From positions 368,053,501 through 368,117,500 of the forward strand of contig CM057451.1 in the NCBI GenBank assembly GCA_016271365.2: DNA of 64,000 bases, in the 5' to 3' direction. Below the pieces are notes generated by a model that worked only from the letters and a program-made list of their open reading frames with translations, did no database searches and was not told the origin of the DNA. Source of the DNA: Neoceratodus forsteri (lineage: Eukaryota; Chordata; Ceratodontiformes; Ceratodontidae). A program made the translations under genes and the position numbers. The stretch's first letter is position 1; every line of letters starts with the position of its first letter. Shown here one piece after another: positions 10,373-22,375 of the stretch.

Positions 10373-11415
10373 GTGAGGAAGGCCCTATGGGCACTAAAAA
10401 CTGACATGGCACCAGGACCGGATGGGCTGCATCCAAGGGTACTGAAGGAGTTGGTGGACAAACTAGCAGCTCCACTAGCTGGGCTGTTCAATGCTTCCCT
10501 CCAGACAGGAAGGGTGCCCCAAGATTGGAGGGTGGCTCATGTGGTGCCCATCCACAAAGGGGGGGGTCTAGGGAGAAGACGGAAAATTACAGGCCTGTCA
10601 GTTTAATGTCAGTGGTAGGCAAGCTAATGGAGGGCTTCATCAAAGGGATGCTTGGGAGGCAACTGGATAGGCTGGGACGCATGGATGAAAAGCAGTATGG
10701 TTTGTTCCCAGGGAGATCGTGCCAGACCAACCTCATAGATTTCTATGACTGGGTGAAAGGGACCCTGGACAGACAGAGTCCAGTGGATGTCTTGTATCTG
10801 GATTTTAATAAGCCGTTCGACTCGGTTCCCCAGTGCGGGTTGTTGGGGGAGATGGGGGTGGGAAGACAGTTGCTTAGATGGGTGGGAAACTGGCTTATAG
10901 ATAGAACACAGAGGGTGGTGGTGAGAGGGACTGTTTCCTCCCCTAGGAAGGTCGTCAGTGGGGTGCCACAGGGGTTGGTACTGGGGCCACTCCTGTTCAA
11001 CACCTATGTCTCCGATATAGGGGCAGGAGTTAGGAGTAGGATGAGCCTCTTTGCAGACGACTCTAAGCTGAGAGCATTGGCCCACGGAGAGGAAGCAAAG
11101 GTGGCAGTCCAGAGGGATCTGGACACCCTGGAGGGCTGGGCAAGGAGATGGGGGCTTAGGTTTAACCCGGAGAAGTGTAGGGTGTTGCACCTGGGGGTCA
11201 GAAACCCAGGGCATATTTATATCTTGGGAGGGGTTCCACTGCAAGCCACTACGAGTGAAAGGGACCTCACGGTGGTGGTAGACAGCAAAATGAACAACAG
11301 TGAGAACTGCAGAAGAACGGCAGCAAAGGCAAACAAGTTACTGGGCTGCATAGCCCGGGGAATAACGTCCAGGAGGAGTGAGGTGGAACCTACCTCTGTA
11401 CAATGCCTTGGTTAG
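10373..11415 (+). pseudogene. CR1-A reverse transcriptase
   Basis: Two overlapping frames (10373-10606 and 10525-11415) together cover most of the RT domain. Motifs in order: MAPGPDGLHPRVLKEL, WRVAHVVPIHKGG, GRSCQTNLIDFYDWV, VLYLDFNKPFDSVP, SGVPQGLVLGPLLFN and SLFADDSKL at about 11050. The FADD catalytic aspartates are kept. The first frameshift lies in a G-run at about 10560, and the frame is lost again near 11400. The downstream part (11405-11847) continues in other frames with thumb and C-terminal motifs. It is a relic of a fairly recent copy, since the 296-residue stretch is uninterrupted. Confidence 0.85.
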
Positions 11416-11960
11416 GCCGCACCTTCAGTACTGCATGCAATTCTGGAGGCCGCACCTTAAGGAGGACATAGTACTGTTGGAGAGGGTCCAGAGTAGGGCA
11501 ACCAAGATGATCTCGGGCATGAGGGATAGGACCTAAGAGGACAGGCTGCAAACCCTTAGGCTGTGCTCACTGGAGGAGAGGAGAGATGGGGGGACATGAG
11601 TGAGGTTTTCAAATATGTGAAAGGGATTAACAGGGGTGGAGCCAATGACATGTTCAGGCTAAAGCAAAGGGGCAAAACCAGGGGGCATAAATGGAAACTA
11701 GAGGGAGGAACCTATAGGGGAGAACGTAGAAGGCATTATTTCACAGAGAGGGTGGTGGAGCCACGGAATGCACTGCCCGGGAGCCTGGTCGAGCAAGACA
11801 CTGTGGAGGGCTTCAATAGAGAATGGACACATGCATGGGGGTACTGAAGCCAAGACTGACCCTCACAGGGACAGGGGAGTACCAGCTGGGCTGGATGCCG
11901 AGCAGACACTCTAAAGACCGACAGGGCTATTCTGCTAGCTTTAGTATGTTAGTATGTTTT

Positions 11961-12690
11961 GGTTAGAATGCACTCTGAGTTTTCTGATTATGGGGGTATT
12001 TGTGCCCGGGGGGGGGGGACATATATATTAATGTAACCTCTTTATCATGAAGTGTACCTGGGGCGATGACCAGACTCCCCTACAGGTCTGACCAAGTGTC
12101 CATAACCTGAAAAGAAGTATGGTGGGGAAAGAGTATAGCTGATCCCCTATGTCTACCATCCCCGTAGGAGGACATAACTACTGTTAGATAACCAAATTTA
12201 CCACGCTTGGCATGTTCCGATGAGGAGAGATGGGTTTCAGGGAGTACATGTTGAATTATGCATGATACATAATACTAAGAACAATTAGCAAGGCTACAAG
12301 CCGGACGTTCCCCCAACCCCTTCATCTCCCCGCCACAACACTGAGGAAGCTGCCATGACAGAGATACTAGTCAATACGAAAAAAACTGTGTAACAATTTA
12401 GGAAGGAGTGCAACTAGAATAGAAACATAATACTCTTTAGAGTATTTAGAGATACTTTTAGAATTTATTTATTTTTAAATTTTTACGTTAGTTTATACTC
12501 TCCCCTTCTGTGTGAGAGACAGTAGATGGGATTTGTAAACCTTCCCTCGTTTTCCCCCACTTTGTGAGAGAGAGTGGTGGAGTTACCATCGGAGAGTGGT
12601 TTGGTTTTTATTCTGTTAATAGTTGTTTATTAAGGGAGTATAGTAGAAATAAATAAAAAAGTGTTGATTTAGTGGTTTTTTTTTTTTTTA
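11961..12690. other. Unassigned non-coding stretch between CR1-A and L2
   Basis: Contains a poly-G run near 12010, an A/T-rich part with TTTAGAGTATTTAGAGATAC, and a T-run at about 12680. No coding similarity was recognised. Part of it may be the L2 5' untranslated region, but nothing in the sequence decides this. Confidence 0.4.
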
Positions 12691-13029
12691 TTTAGTAGTA
12701 TTGATAGGAGCTGAATGTGTTGGGTTGGTAAAAACACAGTCAGGCGGTACTCCCCCTCAAGACTGAAGGATCTCCGACCATTTGAATGTCACACACTTCC
12801 TTCGGAAGTTTATAGGAAATGCTGAATATTCGGCATTGTGAGACGAAGTAGTGGAAGGAACAGGAGATCCTGGAACTCTTGTGGGGGATGGGAAAAGAGT
12901 GGGCGGATAGGGACAGTTAGAACCAGGAGGTGCCCTGGGGCGAAATGGATACAGGAGCGAGGTCCATCATGTCTTGTATCCACACCCAAGAGCACTGACT
13001 TGATCAGGCAGGGGGTGGAGTCATCCTTG

Positions 13030-14134
13030 GAGTCTCGTCCCTTTCGGGTGGTGTTAAGCAATGCTAGGTCTATTAGAAACAAGACTGCTTTGGTGACAGA
13101 TCTTGTTACATCTGTGGACTTAGCTTGCATCACCTGAGACCTGGCTTGATGAAAATGCGGGCCCCATTCTGGAGTCCACGGTTCTGGCCGGGTTCTCGGT
13201 GATTCACCGCCCGAGAGTGGACTGTAGAGGCAGGGGAGTTGCAGTCTGATTTAGACAGGAACTGGACCTCAGGGAGGTGCCAGTCGGATGTACCAACTCC
13301 TTTGAATGTATTGTAGGTGCAGGTGCAGGCTTCAGGATACTTCTCATTTATCGTCCACCAGGTGATGGGAGGGAATTCCTGAGGGAGATGGCGGATTTCA
13401 TCGCCAAGAAGGTTTTGGAATCCTCAACGATGGTTAATTCTGGGGGATTTAAATGCCTGGGTCGATGATGAACTCGCACTTTGTGGACAAAACCTCCTCC
13501 AATTGACTGATTCATTGGGCCTGACACAGGTTATTACTTCTGCAACCCACCAGGGGGACAGTCACTTGACTTGATATTCCACCTGGGGATGGAAGTCTCC
13601 GATGTGGAGGTGGAGCCCATCAGTTGGTCTGACGATCACGCCCTGAGGTTCAGTTTGGTGCCCCCCCCCCCCCAAAAGAGGCCTGCCCCTAAGGAGATAG
13701 TACAGTTCCGTCCTTTAAGAGGAGTTACCTCAGAAGGCCTAATGATGGAGCTGGACTTCTCGGGATTTCCAGTGGATAGCACTGATCCAGGGTCCTTAGT
13801 GCTGGCCTATAATAGGGCAGTTGTGAGGGCTCTGGATGCCATTTCTCCATTCTGTGTTCGTTCCTTTACTCTTCACCCAGGGGTTCCATGGTTTACCACG
13901 GAGATCCGTGGGTTGAAGAGACAGGGTCGAAGACTGGAGAGACGTTGGTGGAAAACTCACCTGGAAGTGGACAGGCTTAGACTGTTAGATCATTATAAGA
14001 TCTATCAGTTAGCAATTTCCCATAAGAAGGCAGAGTTCCTGTCCAGGGAAATTGCTACAGTGAAGAACAGACCGGACCAGCTCTTCTGGACTGGGGACAG
14101 ACTGTGCAATCCAGTCTGTCTTCACGCAGCCTGA
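13030..14134 (+). pseudogene. L2 endonuclease and linker
   Basis: The AP-like endonuclease starts with FRVVLSNARSIRNKTALVT (about 13045) and continues with ITWLDENAGP. It then has FRILLIYRPPGDG (about 13335), a GDLNAW-type block near 13445-13460 after a frameshift, SLDLIFHLGMEVSDVEVEPI, and the catalytic WSDDHALRFSL at about 13630 (family: SDH). The linker to 14134 is basic, with PWFTTEIRGLKRQGRRLERR. Broken by frameshifts near 13140, 13450 and 13560. The 187-residue open stretch at 13571-14134 is the longest intact part. Confidence 0.78.
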
Positions 14135-14162
14135 GCATTATCAGTTACAGTGTGAGGAATTT

Positions 14163-15329
14163 GTGATGTTCTTTACTGATAAGGTGTCCGCTATCAGGGA
14201 TGAGATTAGCCAGGGCCTCCCCATTGGGTCTTGCAGTGATCAATTGAAGTACACAAATACCCAACTAACTTGGTTCACTTTCAGTCAACCAGCAGTCATG
14301 GATATAGTGAGGATCATCCAGACTTTGAGTCCAACCTGCTGTAGTTTGGATTCGGGCCCTACTCACCTATTTGTGGGGTGTGTAGAGGTTATTGGCCCAA
14401 TCCTTACTGGGATAGTAGTAGCATCATTGGAGAGAGGGATCTTTCCTGATCCCCTGAAGGAGGCAATAGTACACCCCCTTTTGAAAAAGCCATCCTTTGA
14501 TCCCGACTGCCCAGGAAACTACAGACTGATTTTGAATCTTCCCTTTTTGGGGAAGATTATCGAGAAGGTGTTCGCCTTGTAGCTGGAAGACCATGTAACC
14601 ATCCACAGTATCTATGACCCTTTCAAGTCTGGCTTCAGAAAACAGCACAGTACTGAGATGGCTCTTGTACGAGTACTAAATGATCTCCTGATGGCGAGAG
14701 ATCAGAGAACTCATTCTATCTTGGTTCTCCTCGATCTCTCACCAGTGTTTGACACCGTGGATCATGGGGTGCTGCTCGAACGCCTGTGGTTTCTCTGTGG
14801 ACTAAGGGGGGTGTTCCACAGTTGGTTCAAATTTTTTCTGCAGGGTAGGACTCAGAGAGTAGTGTCAGGGATTTATTCCTCGGTCTCTCACTGCCTACGC
14901 TGTGGGGTGCCACAGGGTTCGGTGTTGTCCCCCATGTTATTTGAGGTGTACATGCTTCCACTGGGGGACATTATAAGACAACATGGATTGAGTTTTCATT
15001 GCTATGCTGATGACTCTCAACTCTATATGTCTTTTGTGCCCGAGCAGGAGTCTGAGTCAAGTACATTGTTTAACAACTGCCTCCTGGAGATACGGAACTG
15101 GATGAGTACCAATTGGCTGAAGTTGAACCCGGGAAAAACAGAGGTATTGGTGGTGGAACCGCGTGTGAGGATATCAAGTCCATGGGAGGGAAAACCCTCA
15201 GGTTTATTTCTGGGGGGAACCCCGCTTATGGCATCTGGTCAGGTATGTAACCTTGGTGTTATATTTGATGAGGGCCTGACCCTGAGGGCGCAGGTGTCGG
15301 CCACAGTCAAATCATCCTTTTTCATCTAA
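14163..15329 (+). pseudogene. L2 reverse transcriptase
   Basis: The RT is spread over 14163-14582 and 14658-15329, split by an in-frame stop after KIIEKVFAL at 14581. Motifs: EAIVHPLLKKPSFDPDCPG then NYRLILNLPFLGKI; FKSGFRKQHSTEMALVRVLN; VLLDLSPVFDTVDHGVLL (first catalytic Asp present); [14 protein letters not shown]; and HCYADDSQLYMS at about 15000 (YADD intact). Then LKLNPGKTEVLVV and NLGVIFDEGL. The pattern FDTVDH ... CYADDSQLYM is that of vertebrate L2. The catalytic core is preserved even though the ORF is broken. Confidence 0.82.
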
Positions 15330-15957
15330 GGAATATAGCACGGGTGAAACACTTGATTCCATCAGAAGATCTTCCTACCCTGGTCCAAGCCTTTGTTGCC
15401 AGTTGTCTTGATTATTGCAATGCCCTTTATCTAGGGCTGCCGAGAGTGGATATTCGCCGCTTGCAGCTACTCCAAAATGCGGCAGCTAGGTAGTTGACTG
15501 GAAGCCCGAGGTCCAACCATATAACACCTGTGCTTCACGAGTTGCACTGGCTGCCTGTACAGTGGCAGATCACTTTCAAGGTCATGCTGATGACCTATAA
15601 AGCCCTGCACGGTTTGGGACCCCGCTACCTGGAAGAACTCCTGACTTCTTACTGTCCCTCCCGCTCCCTCTGATCCTCTGGTGAGGGATTGCTAGAGATT
15701 CCCAGGGTAACCTTAAAAACATCTGGTGGAAGAACATTTGCCTTTATGGCTCCTACCCTGTGGAATTCTGTACCTTGCCAGATATGAAATAGCCTGACTG
15801 TGGAGGGCTTTAAAAAAGCTCTAAAGACCTTTCTTTTTAATCAAGCATTTTCAGTGACATAAATTATGTTAAATTTTGTTTTGGATATGATGTTATTTAT
15901 TATTGTGGTTTTAATATAGTATGTAGGATTTTGTGAAGGCGCCTTATAGAAATAAAC

Positions 15958-15976
15958 GTCTACTTACTTACTTACT
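15958..15976. repeat. CTTA tetranucleotide tail of L2
   Basis: A short run of CTTA units directly after the L2 AATAAA-like end. It marks the LINE 3' terminus. Confidence 0.75.
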
Positions 15977-16560
15977 CTTCAAGGTAAGGAGGGAAGTTAA
16001 ACTGTGGAGGCATGGAGATCAACTGGGCTTCCTCCTCTGGCAACTGGGAACCACTGTCTCCCAAGGCTGGGACTCGCAGCAGTCGAGTTCTGGGCAACAG
16101 GTTACAAAGACCTATCTGAAGGACAAGCCTCTAGATGAGGGGCCACTGGGTGTATCCATGTGTCCAGGGGTTAGCAGAGGCAAAACTGATGTCTTGGCCT
16201 TGTCTCGGCCTAACAGAGATTTACCTTAACATGTTGACAATGGGGAAATTCAGTGATCGTTGTTCATATAAGACGGTCCACTGGGGGGGGGGCGGAGAGG
16301 AGGGGAGACCTATAATGCTGGGGCAGCAAACACTCCTTTATGTTAAAGAAATGAGACAGAGGCACAGACGAGGGGGAGGACCCAGAGGGGTCCCACGGAC
16401 AGGAACACTGCTCCCCTCTGCACACACCCCTGAATACATCAACTGTTTTTTCCTCCCGTCTTCTGCACACACCCAACCCTCCCAACCGAGTCCCAGAGTG
16501 TCCTTCAAGGAATAGTATTTGTTCCTGAGCAAGGGTTAGGTCAGTAAGAGATCCAGTGAG
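15977..16560. other. Unassigned non-coding stretch
   Basis: A purine-rich segment with a poly-G run at about 16285. No convincing protein motif on either strand. It may be the far 5' part of CR1-B or unrelated sequence. Confidence 0.35.
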
Positions 16561-18858
16561 ACCCACACTCAGTACATTGGTACAAACTTCAAACTGATTT
16601 TGACATACTCCAAAACTGGTTCTGTGGGGGCAAGTGACCACAGAGTAGTTAGGTTTTGTCTTAGGACGGGGCAGAAGGGAGGCGAACCACCACTAAGATG
16701 CTGGACTTCCGGCAGATGGATTTCTATAAAATAAAAAGGAATATTTCAGGGTTGAAATAGAAGGCAAGGAAAAGCCTGGGGACATGGAAGAACTGTGGGA
16801 GGTAATAAAAGGAGGAATTTTGAGTGCCACTGAGAGGCACATTAGAAAGGCGGGAAACAGCAAATGAGGAAGGAGGTCGATCTGGTTCTCAAAAGAGGTG
16901 GTAAGGGTAACGGGGAAAAAAGAGGGCTTTCAAGGCATACAAAAGAACACAAGGAAGGGAAGCATACAGGGAAAGCTTAGGGTAGCGGGGCAGACAATCA
17001 GGAGGGCAAAGGTGGACGCATAAGAGATGATAGTGAAAGAGGCCAGAAGGGGAGATAAAAAGTTCTTCCAATACATAAGCGAGAGAAGAAAAAATAAAAA
17101 GGGTATAGTGAAACTTAAAGGGGAAGGGGAGCACTGATTGAGAGAGACAAGGAAAATGCAGACTTACTTAACAGGTATTTCTGATCAGTTTTCAGTGTCA
17201 AAAAAATGGCAGGGGACCGAAAGTGTGGGGGGTAGGACACGGAAACTAGGGAGGTGGACACTTGCCCTTTCATGCAGAGCAAGGTATTGGAAGAATTGAA
17301 TAAGATAAAGGTGAACAAGGCAATGGGACCGGATACCATACATCCCAGGGTGCTCTGGGACCTCAGGGAGGAGCTAGTGGCACCACTGACAAGGCTGTTT
17401 AACTTGTCTCTAGACACAGGGAGAGTTCCAGGGGACTGGAAAATAATAGATATGGTGCCACTGCACAAAAGTGGAGGGAAGGAGGAGCCAAGTAGCTATT
17501 GCCCAATTAGTCTTCTTGGTGGTGAGTAAGCTTATGGAGACACTCTTTAAAGAAAAGTTAGTTCAATACCTGGCAGAAGGTGGTCTTCAGGATGACAGAC
17601 AACCTAGGTTCATGGAGGGAAGATCATGCCTGGGTGACAAGGGTGAGGGATCGGGTGGGGGGGGTGGATGTGGCCTATCTGGACTTCAGCAAGGCTTTTG
17701 ACACCATCCCTCACAGGAGGCTGGTGAGCAAGTTGGGCAGCTTGGGGGTAGGGAAGAAAATAAAATGGGTGGAAAATTGGCTCGGGGACAGAGGCCAAAG
17801 GGTGGTTGTAAATGGGGTTCACTCCAGGGAGAAAAAGGTGACAAGTGGGGTACCTCAAGGGTCAGTACTGGGGCCGATACTATTTAACATCTGTATCGGG
17901 GACATTGCGGAGGGACTAAATGCAATAGGGTGGATACACCAGAGAGGGCGGAGCAAATATGAGAGGACCTGATAAAGCTGAAGAGGTGGTCAGAGAGTTG
18001 CCAATTAACATTTAACACAAAGAAAGGCAAAGTAATGCACATAGGGCACAAGAAGAATCTGAAGGCAGCTTACACACTAGGAGGGGAGGAGGTTCTGAAA
18101 ACGCAGCAGAAGAGGGATCTGGAGAGGCATCTGGGGATCATCACATCAGATAATTTAAAAGAGGCAAATTAGTGCAATAAGGCGGTGGGTAGGGCAAACG
18201 GAATGCTGGCTTGCACAGACAGGGGTAATACTAGTAGGAAGAGACATGTGATCATGCCCCTATACAGGTTCATTGTACGTTCACATCTGCAGCACAGGGT
18301 GCAGTTCTGCAGACCTCACCTACAGAAAGACATACACAGGACGGAGAGAGTCCAGAGGAGGGTTACCAAAATGGTGCAAGGCATGCACAAGAAGACATAT
18401 GAAGAGAGGATGGGGGAGCTCAACCTGTACTCCCTGGAAACAAAGAGGGAGAGAGGAGCTATGATCGAAACTTTTAAATACCTGAAGAGAACAAACAAGG
18501 TTAAGGAAGGGAGCTTCTTCAAGGTGAAAGAAATTCCAAACACAAGGGGACATAGCTGAAAACTGGAGGGTGGAAAATATAGGGGAAATACGAAGGGGGC
18601 ACTACTTTACAGAGAGGGTGGTGGGCACATGAAACAAGCTACCAGAGAGGGTGGTGGATGTTAATACTGTGGGGAAGTTCAAAAGGCCATGAGATAACCA
18701 CAGGGAGGGACAAGTACACTAAAGAGCAAGATAGGATAAGAAGCTACATGCGGGGGAGCAGGATGAAAGGATCTGAGATTCATATGGGGGGATGGGGCAG
18801 ACTAGATGGGCTGGAGACCTTTTCTGCCAACACATTTCTATGTTCTACATTTTTATAA
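16561..18858 (+). mobile_element. CR1-B: degraded CR1 LINE
   Basis: A plus-strand CR1 starting near the end of the endonuclease (a GSxDHRVV-like stretch at about 16620-16655, LDFRQMDFYKIKRNISG at about 16700). RT at 17254-17972: [56 protein letters not shown]. The FADDTKL block expected near 17920 has been deleted, with sequence running straight from IAEGLNAI to a later part. The C-terminal region at 18185-18559 has VQRRVTKMVQGMHKKTYEER. The 3' end GGGGCAGACTAGATGGGC ... TTTCTATGTTCTA at 18796-18846 is a CR1 tail of a different subfamily from CR1-A. Many stops; inactive. Confidence 0.82.
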
Positions 18859-20525
18859 GTATGTTTAGGTGGAATCTAATTGTAATCATGTGCCCTTGTG
18901 TTTTTGCATAGGACAACTTTGTAAACAGGTTCTCTGAGCCTAACGTTTATATCCTGTCAAAAATTAAAGTCTTAAGTAACTAACATCATACATAAAGCTT
19001 AATATGGAATGAATTAAATATACAGACTAAAAATCCTATGTTCCTAAAGTCCGAGAAAGTTTAATACTGCACTGAAACAAGAACTATTAGTTGATGTACA
19101 TGTGTTGATTAACAAGCTACAATTTGCAATACATGTGCACATAACAAACAGCATTATTGTCTATTGTCTTGTAATTGATTGAATGGTACCACAAATATTT
19201 TGTATCATATAAATGTTATTGGTCAAGAATTATGTAACTTTAGTAATTTCAAATATATTGTATTGTACACAGGAGCACCTTGTAAACAGGACTTATCCCA
19301 ATGGTGCATTATGTGTCACCTAATCCTGACTAAAAATAAAAGTTTTTTACTACTACTTAAAGTGAAAAACCACCAGTTATCCCCGCTAGAAACAAGCAGT
19401 AGATGGGTGCCGTTGTAACCGATAGTCGAATTTGCCAAACATAACAATAAAGAGGAAACATCTATAACAGAAATAAGTCATCAAATGTGTGGCTGTGAGG
19501 AAAACCGGCAGTATCCGAGTCCAGGTCTTAGTTTTTAGAAGAATGAGTTTTCCACTGCCATGCACTGGTTAGTAAATGCATGTTACTAGTTGAGCAATGA
19601 AGTCCTCCCTGCTCCTGCTGAAAAGTTGATTTACTAGCTCTCATAATCCATTCCTCCTACCACAACATTCTCAGGTTCCAAGCAGTTCATGAAGCTAGGC
19701 TGAGATTGTAAAATGAAAACATTTTGATTTATATGCTGTTCTTTGTGTCTTGCCTTTATGGACCGTCCTTTCCCAAGTGCAGTTTAGCCAAACATGCTCC
19801 TGTCTGATTCCAATGCCTTCTCAGTTGTCTCCCCTTCTCCCTCCACCCCTAGCTCCTCCATCCTCCAGAGAGCTCCCTGGTACCACAAGCCCCTCCAACC
19901 AAAGTCCCCACGAGCAGAATCCTGCAACCATACATTAAAGCTGAACAGTCCACCTGCAAAACTGAAAGTATCAGTAGTAAATAATAAGAGGTTGCCGACT
20001 CTCTCTGCTATTACGTTCGCATGGCTATGCCACCATCCTGCTGTACAGTTGTGGATGTCCAGCCATCTTTAAAGGACATAATACTGCATCACTCAGCTCA
20101 AGGTGCAACCTAGGACATGGTTGGTGTAAGACCCGCTCCCAGCAAAGGCCTTCATGCTGAGCCGTCAGCAGCTGAAACAGGCAGTGCCGAGACCACCACC
20201 GCTACTCCTACCAGGAGTCACAACGTGCCCATGCAGCAGCAGCTGGGCCCACCTCAAAAAGGCCTAGTTAAACAGGTGAGTCATCAAAAGGTTTAGCAAC
20301 GGTCCCCATGAGTCAGCTTGGGGGGTGAAAGTTGGAGCCTGTGGCCCACAGTGAACCCAAGGAAGAACAGGAGGGCAACCCAGGGATCCTGGTAAGCGGG
20401 AAGGCAACAGTCAGAAAGAACATACCTGGCTGTCCATCAGGTTAGTCTGAATGCTCAGGTGGCAGAGTCAGTATGAAGCAAGGCAATTTCATTGTGCTCC
20501 TGTGCCTTACGGAGTTGCACTACCA
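18859..20525. other. Non-coding intergenic stretch
   Basis: A/T-rich at 18900-19700, then pyrimidine-rich (19750-19900) and a GC-richer part at 20100-20450. No recognised repeat head, coding motif or RNA gene. ORFs here are short and of low complexity. Confidence 0.45.
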
Positions 20526-20551
20526 TTTTTTTTTTTTTTTTTTTTTTTTTT
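20526..20551 (-). repeat. Poly-T tract (poly-A on the minus strand)
   Basis: 26 T residues in a row. Read on the minus strand this is a poly-A run, which would suit the 3' tail of a retrocopied minus-strand sequence. I could not match the sequence upstream of it to a known element with confidence. Confidence 0.6.
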
Positions 20552-20914
20552 AATAGTTGTTGCTCCTTGTTGGTGTCTCTGCTCCTTTTTAGGCTGCTGA
20601 ACTTGGATTGCCAATTTAAATGTGAGTGTGTCAGTTGAAGGAGGAGTTGTTGAGGAAGCAGGACCTCCATTTTCCATTTCTGCAACTCAGCACAGACCGC
20701 TTCAACAATCTCAAAAGTCTTGTTTCCATCCTGGGAATAAAAATCTTCATTTTAGAAGCATATGGGGTCCAAAATCGAATTTGGTTTTGTCTCAGCACTT
20801 TCATGATTGGAATATATGCTCATCTGCAAGTCATTATGGATGGCAGGAAATCATTATCAAACAAAAGCCTAGTACCCTAGTATGTTGCAGTTTGCCTTTT
20901 TCAGGCAGTGTGTA

Positions 20915-21400
20915 ATACTAGTTCTTTCTACTGGTACCAGAGAAATTTAAGGATGAAAGTGCGGGTCTGGCTTCCGGAGTTGTGGGTTTGGGGCCTAGGA
21001 CTTGATGTGCCCTGTCCAATTCAAGTGTGCATGTATTAGGTAATTGTAATTCTGTGCGGTGGGCAATTTTGTATAAAAGGCAGGTCTGAACCCTTGATAT
21101 CTTCTGAAAGGCAGTAGATGTGGAGGTTATTCCTCTGGTTTCAGCTTTCTGCATCCTTTGCTTTCTGTTGTACGGTCTGGATGTCATGACGGAGCTGCGC
21201 GGTTGCTTGTTCTGCAGCGTCCATGTGGCGATTGTGGAATGAAAGCTGCTCTTCTGCTTGTTGCATTTCTAATTTAAAAACATCATTTCAGAGAGCAGTC
21301 GTAGTTAGATTCATATCTTTTTGGAACTCCCTGAGTTCCCTTTGCATGGTGGCCTGAAGATTCTAATAGCTACAGCATTATTTCTGCCAGAAGGATCAGT
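20915..21400 (-). pseudogene. L1/Tx1-type ORF1 protein fragment
   Basis: On the minus strand, a coiled-coil-like stretch ATMQRELREFQKDMN followed by FKLEMQQAEEQLSFHNRHMD and AAEQATAQLRHDIQ leads into RNQRNNLHIY, then the SEDIKG and LELDRAHQVLGPKPTTPEAR blocks. LINE L1-like ORF1 proteins have this order: coiled coil, RRM beginning NNLRIxGLPE, then the ELDRAHRALGPKP loop. ORF1 protein trimerises and binds element RNA as a chaperone. Several frame changes are needed to follow it, so it is an old relic; no ORF2 is seen downstream of it. Confidence 0.55.
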
Positions 21401-22329
21401 GAACTGCATGTCCTCTTTACAGATCACAATTTTTACGGTCTTCCTCAGGGATAACATGGTGCTTAAGTTCGGACACATGCAGCATTTCTGCCCAAAGTGG
21501 TCTCAGCATTTCACATGAATCGGTCTGTAACTTTGCCTGGGTACTTTCCCAATTGCAACCCATTCAACTGTACACTATCTCCCTTTGAAAACCCACCTCC
21601 TCCTTTGCCAGACTGGAGCTGCATGCTTTCCATTATGGTTAAGCAATTTTTCCCTAGTTCGTGAGTGCCTCCTCTCCCTTCTTACAGTCATCCCTACCCC
21701 CCATGCTTCCATTCCCCTCCTCACCCTCCACTTTATTGTTGCTGACTGGTACTTCTTACCTATACCTGGGGTCCACTTCTCTGTCTGGACTTGCTCTGGC
21801 TTGTCATATATATATTGTCCCTATTCTTGAAATACCCTAAAATCAGCATGTATATTTGACTATGCCATTGCTGTTAAGCATTTTGTACACTGTATTTGTC
21901 TTTGGATTCATTTTGTTTGAATACGTATTTGTAAATGTATCATATATTGACTTTGTATTATGTATTGTATACTGACTCTGTATTCTACCCAGGTCCACCT
22001 CAAAAATTAGCCCTGCTCAATGGTGTCCGCCCGGTCAAATAAAGATTTTGACTTGCTTGATAGAGAATCCTCAAACACATTGCATCAGTTTAAAAGTTCC
22101 TTCGAAGCAGTAGCTATGCTATGTGTAAAAATCCATCCATAAAGAGCTATGCAAACTCTGCAAACGGGCTGTGCTAGTAAACAGGTGGTTTTAAAGTGCA
22201 TAAACAAACCAGTAGTTTAAAGTCCTCTACAAAAACATTTGTGTAAACATAACTGACAAAGGTACTGGAAGCTAGCTGCTGGTGTCTACCAATTACTCTC
22301 AAAAGCATAAGTGAAAATTTGTTGGGGTC
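21401..22329 (+). other. Non-coding; possible eroded LINE 3' end
   Basis: From about 21580 the plus strand reads a KTHLLL-type C-terminus followed by a pyrimidine-rich then A/T-rich 3' region. It ends with CCGGTCAAATAAAGATTTTG at 22031-22050. This resembles the 3' end of a LINE of the Rex1/L2 group, but there is no RT motif to confirm it. 22060-22329 shows nothing recognisable. Confidence 0.3.
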
Positions 22330-22375
22330 ATAGTTTATGGTAGAAGCATAGAAGTTGATGGCAGATAAGGACCGC
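22330..22375 (-). repeat. Short inverted CR1 3'-end fragment
   Basis: The words GCATAGAAGTTGATGGCAGA and TAAGGACCGC match, in the same orientation, the left edge of minus-strand CR1-I at 62557-62600 (CAGAATTTGACGGCAGATAA then GGACCGC). They are therefore the reverse complement of a CR1 3' terminus. It directly abuts the plus-strand CR1-C. Confidence 0.55.

Larger units (their letters stand above)
9140..11960 (+). mobile_element. CR1-A: 5'-truncated CR1 LINE
   Basis: A plus-strand CR1 copy that starts inside the endonuclease and runs to the 3' end. Order seen: endonuclease (about 9200-9660), linker rich in basic residues (9744-10100), reverse transcriptase (10370-11415) and C-terminal domain with ERVVEPRNALPGSLVE (to 11847). 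The terminus is the shared tail CTATTCTGCTAG then TTTAGTATGTTAGTATG near 11930-11955. The same tail ends CR1-F at about 37112 and, inverted, CR1-G at 41412, so these three form one subfamily. Frame changes and stops interrupt the ORF. Confidence 0.85.
12691..15974 (+). mobile_element. L2-type LINE, near full length, degraded
   Basis: A plus-strand L2-like LINE with endonuclease (about 13040-13660), linker, reverse transcriptase (about 14280-15330), and C-terminal part with SCLDYCNALYLGLP and LHELHWLPVQWQITFKVM (about 15400-15600). It ends FKKALKTFLFNQAF at about 15850. The 3' end has GCGCCTTATAGAAATAAACG and then CTTA repeats, the short tandem tail usual for L2 instead of poly-A. Single stops and frameshifts divide an otherwise continuous protein. 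The 5' boundary is approximate. Confidence 0.82.

Noticed and set aside
10624..11244. 206-residue minus-strand open frame
   Set aside because: Antisense shadow of the CR1-A reverse transcriptase.
20622..20880. Plus-strand frame with KQDLHFPFLQLSTDRFNNLK, faintly like the N-terminus of a Harbinger transposase
   Set aside because: Only one short stretch fits and no DDE region or terminal repeats follow. The overlap with a minus-strand poly-A-like end makes it more likely chance.
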